Assembly (NCBI GenBank): GCA_964425915.1
Contig: CAYROO010000012.1
Location: 1 to 64,000 of the forward strand
Length of the DNA: 64,000 bases
Source of the DNA: Polycyclovorans sp964425915
GTDB lineage: Bacteria > Pseudomonadota > Gammaproteobacteria > Nevskiales > Nevskiaceae
Direction: 5' to 3'
Numbering within the stretch: the first letter of the stretch is position 1; each line of letters begins with the position of its first letter. The notes beneath the pieces were generated by a model that worked only from the letters and a program-made list of their open reading frames with translations, made no database searches and had not been told where the DNA came from. The translations under genes and the position numbers were made by a program. Positions 60,422-64,000 of this stretch are shown here, piece by piece.

Positions 60422-61759
60422 TCAGGCCATCTCCACCATGGTCAGTGCCAGCTCCAGCGCCTGCTCGTAGTTGAGTCGCGGATCGACATGACTGGTGTAG
60501 GCCCGCGACAGATCCGCTTCGGTAAGTCGCCGCGCACCACCGGTGCACTCGGTGACATCCTCGCCTGTCAGCTCCAGGTGCACGCCGCCCAGGCGGGAGC
60601 CGTGCTCGCGGTGGAGCGAGAACGCCAGCCGCAGTTCCTGAAGAATGTCCTCAAACGGCCGCGTCTTGTAGCCGTTGCCGGTACTGCGGGTGTTGCCGTG
60701 CATGGGATCACACAGCCATAGCACCGGGTGCCCGGCACGCTGCACGGCTTTGATCAGGCCTGGCAGGTGGGACTCGATGTGGCCAACGCCCATGCGATGG
60801 ATCAAGGTCAGTCGACCGGGAATCCGCTGGGGATTGAGCACGTCGCACAGCCCCAGCAGCCAGTCGGCATCCATCGCCGGCCCGACCTTCACCCCCAGTG
60901 GATTCTCGATCCCGCGGCAGTATTCGACGTGGGCGCCGTCCAGTGCGGCCGTCCGCATCCCGATCCAGGGAAAATGGGTGGACAGGTTGTACCAACCCGG
61001 CGACCGTGGCACCTGCCGCGTCTGCGCCTGCTCTGCCCACAACAGCAAGGCCTCGTGACTGGTATAGAACGCGACCCGGGAGAACTCACCCACCGGCCGC
61101 CCGGCCAGCGTTTCCATGAAGCGCACCGCATCACCCAACTGATCGACCCGACGCTGATAGTCAGCCGCCAACGGCGCATGCTGTACCCAGTCGAGGTCCC
61201 AATACTCCGGGTGATGAAGGTCGGCGAAGCCGCCGTCGATCAGGCTGCGGATGAAATTGAGCGTCATCGCCGATCGCGCATGGCCTTCCAGCAGCCGGCG
61301 AGGATCGGGTGTACGGGCCTCCTGTGTGAACGCCGGAGCGTTCACCAGATCACCGCGGTAACTCGGCAAGGTGACGCCATCGCGCGTTTCGTGGTCGGCG
61401 GATCGTGGCTTGGCATACTGCCCCGCGAACCGCCCGATGCGCAGTACCGGCGTCCGCATGCCATGCACCAGCACCAGTGACATCTGCAACAGCACCTTGA
61501 GGCGGTTGGCGATCAGCGCCGACTGACAGTCGGCGAAACGCTCGGCGCAATCCCCTCCCTGCAGCACAAAACAGTCACCAGCCTGCGCGGATGCCAGTTG
61601 ATGGCGCAACTGGTTGATCTCCCAGGAAGTCACCAGCGGCGGCAGTCGCGCCAGATCAGCGAGCGCCGCCTGCAGCACCGCATGGTCGGGATATTCGGGC
61701 TGCTGGCATGCAGGGCGCTGTTGCCAACTGTCCGGCGTCCATTGCACGGGATCGGTCAC
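60422..61759 (-). CDS. class II 3-deoxy-7-phosphoheptulonate (DAHP) synthase
   Basis: This 445-residue enzyme joins PEP and erythrose-4-phosphate, the first step of the shikimate pathway. It is the plant-like class II type (QGGDCAERFADC, NFIRSLIDGGFADLHHPEYWDLD, ENPLGVKVGPAMD, CDPMHGNT, HLELTGEDVTECTGG). Metal ligands Cys, His, Glu and Asp are present in these motifs. It is a single gene, divergent from mutS across 56 bases. Confidence 0.95.
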   Translation of the reverse strand: MTDPVQWTPDSWQQRPACQQPEYPDHAVLQAALADLARLPPLVTSWEINQLRHQLASAQAGDCFVLQGGDCAERFADCQSALIANRLKVLLQMSLVLVHGMRTPVLRIGRFAGQYAKPRSADHETRDGVTLPSYRGDLVNAPAFTQEARTPDPRRLLEGHARSAMTLNFIRSLIDGGFADLHHPEYWDLDWVQHAPLAADYQRRVDQLGDAVRFMETLAGRPVGEFSRVAFYTSHEALLLWAEQAQTRQVPRSPGWYNLSTHFPWIGMRTAALDGAHVEYCRGIENPLGVKVGPAMDADWLLGLCDVLNPQRIPGRLTLIHRMGVGHIESHLPGLIKAVQRAGHPVLWLCDPMHGNTRSTGNGYKTRPFEDILQELRLAFSLHREHGSRLGGVHLELTGEDVTECTGGARRLTEADLSRAYTSHVDPRLNYEQALELALTMVEMA

Positions 61760-61773
61760 GGTCCGGCATCCGG

Positions 61774-61801
61774 TTGGTGATAATGAGCGTTCGAGTATAG
61801 G
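61774..61801 (+). promoter_or_regulatory. candidate mutS promoter
   Basis: TTGGTG (61774-61779) and TATAGG (61796-61801) are spaced by 16 bases, 14 bases before the mutS ATG. On the other strand TATACT (61799-61794) may be the -10 of the divergent DAHP synthase gene, so the two promoters would overlap. Confidence 0.35.
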
Positions 61802-61815
61802 AGTGCCCTGCCCCC

Positions 61816-64000
61816 ATGTCGTCCCCGCCGCTGAGCGCCCACACCCCCCTGATGCAACAGTTTCTGGGGATCAAGGCCCAACACCCGGACACCCTGGTGC
61901 TGTTCCGCATGGGTGACTTCTATGAGCTGTTCTACGATGACGCACGCAAGGCCTCGGCGCTGCTCAACATCACGCTGACCCAGCGCGGCGAATCCGCCGG
62001 CCAACCGGTGGTCATGGCGGGTGTGCCGCATCACCAGCTCGACAACTATCTGGCGCGCTTGATCCGCCTGGGCGAATCGGTGGTCATTGCCGAGCAGGTG
62101 GGTGAAGTCGGCGCCGAGAAAGGGCCGGTACGTCGCGAGGTCACGCGCATCGTCACCCCCGGCACCGCCACCGAGGAAGCACTGCTGGATGCGCGTGATA
62201 CCCACTGGCTTGCCGCTGCCTGCACCCTGGGCGGGCGCTGGGGCCTGGCCTGGCTGGAACTGTCGACCGGTCGATTCCAGGCCCTGGAATGCGCCGATGC
62301 CGCGCAGCTGCGTGCCGAGCTGCAACGGCTGCGACCACGCGAGCTGCTGCTGCCCCAGACCCTCGACTGGCCGGGAGAGGCGCCGCTGCGCCGGCGCCCG
62401 GAATGGCATTTCGATCGCGATGCGGGCTACCGATTGCTGTGCACCCAGTTCGCAACCCGCGATCTTCGGGCCTTCGGCTGCGAGGACGACATCGCTGCAG
62501 TGGCCGCGGCCGGCGCCCTGCTGCAGTACGTCCAGGAGACGCAAAAGACGGCCTTGCCGCACCTCAACGGGCTACGGCGCGAGCGCCTTGACGAGGCCCT
62601 GCTGCTCGATACCGCGACGCGTCGAAATCTGGAGTTGGACCGCACCCTGTCGGGCGAACACGACCGCACCCTGCTGTGGCTGCTGGATCGTTGTGTCACG
62701 CCGATGGGCGCGCGCTGGCTGCACGCGACATTGCTGAGGCCTTTGCGCGACGCCACCACGCTTGAGCAGCGTCTGGACAGCATTGCCGCCCTGCTCGCGG
62801 ACAGCCGTTTCGAAAGCCTGCGTCGAAGCCTCAAGCCGATCAGCGATATCGAGCGCATCCTGGCGCGGGTGGCGCTGCGCAGCGCCCGCCCTCGCGACCT
62901 GAGCGGGCTGGGCGCGAGCTTGCAGGCCTTGCCGGCTGTCGCGGCGGCGCTGCAGGGCGAGCGGCCCACCCGTTTACAGTCGCTGTTCACCGCCTTGGGC
63001 GACCACCAGACCTTGGCCGATCATCTATCTGCCGCCCTCGCCGACGAGCCGCCACTGTTGGCCCGCGACGGAGGGGTTTTCCGCGATGGCTTCGACGCCA
63101 CCCTGGATGAACTGCGGCAGTTGTCCAGCAATGCCGATGGCTTTCTGGTGGAGCTGGAACGCCGGGAGCGGGACCAGACCGGCATCGAAACCCTGAAGGT
63201 GGGGTACAACCGCGTACACGGCTACTACATCGAGATCGGCAAGTCACACGCTGCCAAGGTTCCCACGCACTACAGTCGGCGACAGACCCTCACCCACTAT
63301 GAACGCTATATCACCGAGGAGCTGAAGCAATTCGAGGACAAGGTGCTGTCGGCACGCGATCGCGCGCTGGCGCGCGAGAAGGAGCTCTACGAGCACCTGC
63401 TCGACCGCCTGCAATCCGATCTCCCGGTGCTTCAGGAAGCGGCGCGCGCGCTGGCCGAACTCGATGGGCTGGCCTGTGCCGCTGAGCGCGCCCAGACGCT
63501 GCAGTGGTGCCGCCCACAACTGCGTCAGGACATCGGCATCCGCATTCGCAACGGTCGCCACCCCGTGGTCGAGCAGGTACTGGACGGTCCCTTCATCGCC
63601 AATGATCTGGACCTCGCCCCGGACCGCCGCCTATTGGTGGTGACCGGCCCCAACATGGGCGGCAAGTCCACCTTCATGCGGCAGACCGCGCTGATCACGC
63701 TGCTCGCCCATGTCGGCTTCTATGTGCCGGCCAGCGAGGCGGAAATCGGCCTGGTCGACCGAATCTTCACCCGTATCGGCGCGGGTGATGATCTGGCGGC
63801 CGGCCAGTCGACGTTCATGGTCGAAATGAGCGAAACCGCCCACATCCTGCACCATGCCACCGAGCGCTCACTGGTGCTGATGGATGAGATCGGTCGCGGC
63901 ACCTCGACCTACGACGGCCTGTCGCTGGCGCGCGCGGCGGCCGAGTATCTGGCCCACACCAGCCGCGCGTTGACCCTGTTCGCCACCCACTACTTCGAAC
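61816..64000 (+). CDS. mutS: DNA mismatch repair protein MutS (3' truncated by window)
   Basis: MutS recognises mismatches and recruits MutL. The window holds 728 codons; the full protein should be about 850. The mismatch-reading motif Phe35-Tyr-Glu37 (RMGDFYELF) is present, as are Walker A GPNMGGKST at 611-619, the ST(F/M)MVEMSE segment and LVLMDEIGRGTSTYDG Walker B. The gene is still open at base 64000, so the C-terminus is cut off by the window, not by a mutation. The start is ATG 61816. It is divergent from the DAHP synthase gene. Confidence 0.97.
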   Translation, partial: MSSPPLSAHTPLMQQFLGIKAQHPDTLVLFRMGDFYELFYDDARKASALLNITLTQRGESAGQPVVMAGVPHHQLDNYLARLIRLGESVVIAEQVGEVGAEKGPVRREVTRIVTPGTATEEALLDARDTHWLAAACTLGGRWGLAWLELSTGRFQALECADAAQLRAELQRLRPRELLLPQTLDWPGEAPLRRRPEWHFDRDAGYRLLCTQFATRDLRAFGCEDDIAAVAAAGALLQYVQETQKTALPHLNGLRRERLDEALLLDTATRRNLELDRTLSGEHDRTLLWLLDRCVTPMGARWLHATLLRPLRDATTLEQRLDSIAALLADSRFESLRRSLKPISDIERILARVALRSARPRDLSGLGASLQALPAVAAALQGERPTRLQSLFTALGDHQTLADHLSAALADEPPLLARDGGVFRDGFDATLDELRQLSSNADGFLVELERRERDQTGIETLKVGYNRVHGYYIEIGKSHAAKVPTHYSRRQTLTHYERYITEELKQFEDKVLSARDRALAREKELYEHLLDRLQSDLPVLQEAARALAELDGLACAAERAQTLQWCRPQLRQDIGIRIRNGRHPVVEQVLDGPFIANDLDLAPDRRLLVVTGPNMGGKSTFMRQTALITLLAHVGFYVPASEAEIGLVDRIFTRIGAGDDLAAGQSTFMVEMSETAHILHHATERSLVLMDEIGRGTSTYDGLSLARAAAEYLAHTSRALTLFATHYFE

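Overview
The window is about 64 kb of GC-rich chromosomal DNA from a gammaproteobacterium. Supporting markers are fis followed directly by purH, a DUF1820 protein, ZapE, a full mla lipid-transport operon, a class II DAHP synthase and single-chain PurL. The mix of a Baeyer-Villiger monooxygenase/SDR pair, a PF10118 metal-dependent hydrolase beside an AraC regulator, and mlaA inside the mla operon suggests a Nevskiales/Xanthomonadales-type organism. That placement is an inference from gene content, not a sequence match. Coding density is high. I see no rRNA, no insertion sequence, no CRISPR array and no prophage.

Layout. 1-234: REP-like inverted repeats. 235-3359: SDR and Baeyer-Villiger monooxygenase, divergent from a TetR regulator across a palindromic operator. 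3452-5296: fis-purH. 5483-10131: four-gene archaic chaperone-usher (Csu-like) pilus operon. 10143-10993: split YeeE/YedE sulfur-transporter pair. 11289-12878: two unusual lipoproteins converging on a shared terminator. 13068-15019: glutathione-dependent formaldehyde detoxification. 15035-16900: diguanylate cyclase with an ethylene-receptor-like membrane domain. 17089-19964: permease, double-TM2 protein, YaeQ and a small membrane protein. 19903-24010: queA, DUF2298 membrane protein and tgt. 24113-24200: tRNA-Leu. 24222-27889: sugar dehydrogenase lipoprotein, small membrane protein, AraC regulator and PF10118 hydrolase. 27900-30226: second diguanylate cyclase, NUDIX hydrolase, ferredoxin. 30292-36167: AddB-like nuclease and AddA/UvrD-like helicase-nuclease. 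36176-37992: xerD-dsbC. 38033-42480: acyltransferase, FAD-linked lactone oxidase, zapE, dacA. 42491-43177: lipB. 43224-46894: mlaFEDCBA. 46950-52864: purL, MBL hydrolase, DUF1820, pirin. 52923-54464: Na+/solute symporter. 54623-55097: tRNA-Asp, tRNA-Val, hupB. 55462-60406: lon, ZIP-like transporter, NhaP2-type antiporter. 60422-61759: class II DAHP synthase. 61816-64000: mutS, truncated by the window edge.

How the genes work together. Many neighbours are translationally coupled by ATGA or TGATG overlaps: usher/tip, the YedE pair, frmA/fghA, permease/TM2, queA/DUF2298/tgt, lactone oxidase/zapE, the two nuclease genes, and mlaF/E and mlaC/B/A. Envelope functions dominate: pilus, mla, dacA, DsbC, lipoproteins and symporters. 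Two diguanylate cyclases, both with GGEEF active sites and RxxD inhibitory sites, point to c-di-GMP control, with the pilus a plausible but unproven output. The least ordinary items are the ethylene-receptor-like cyclase, the DUF2298 gene wedged between queA and tgt, the orphan Gly-rich lipoprotein, and hupB lying divergent from lon.
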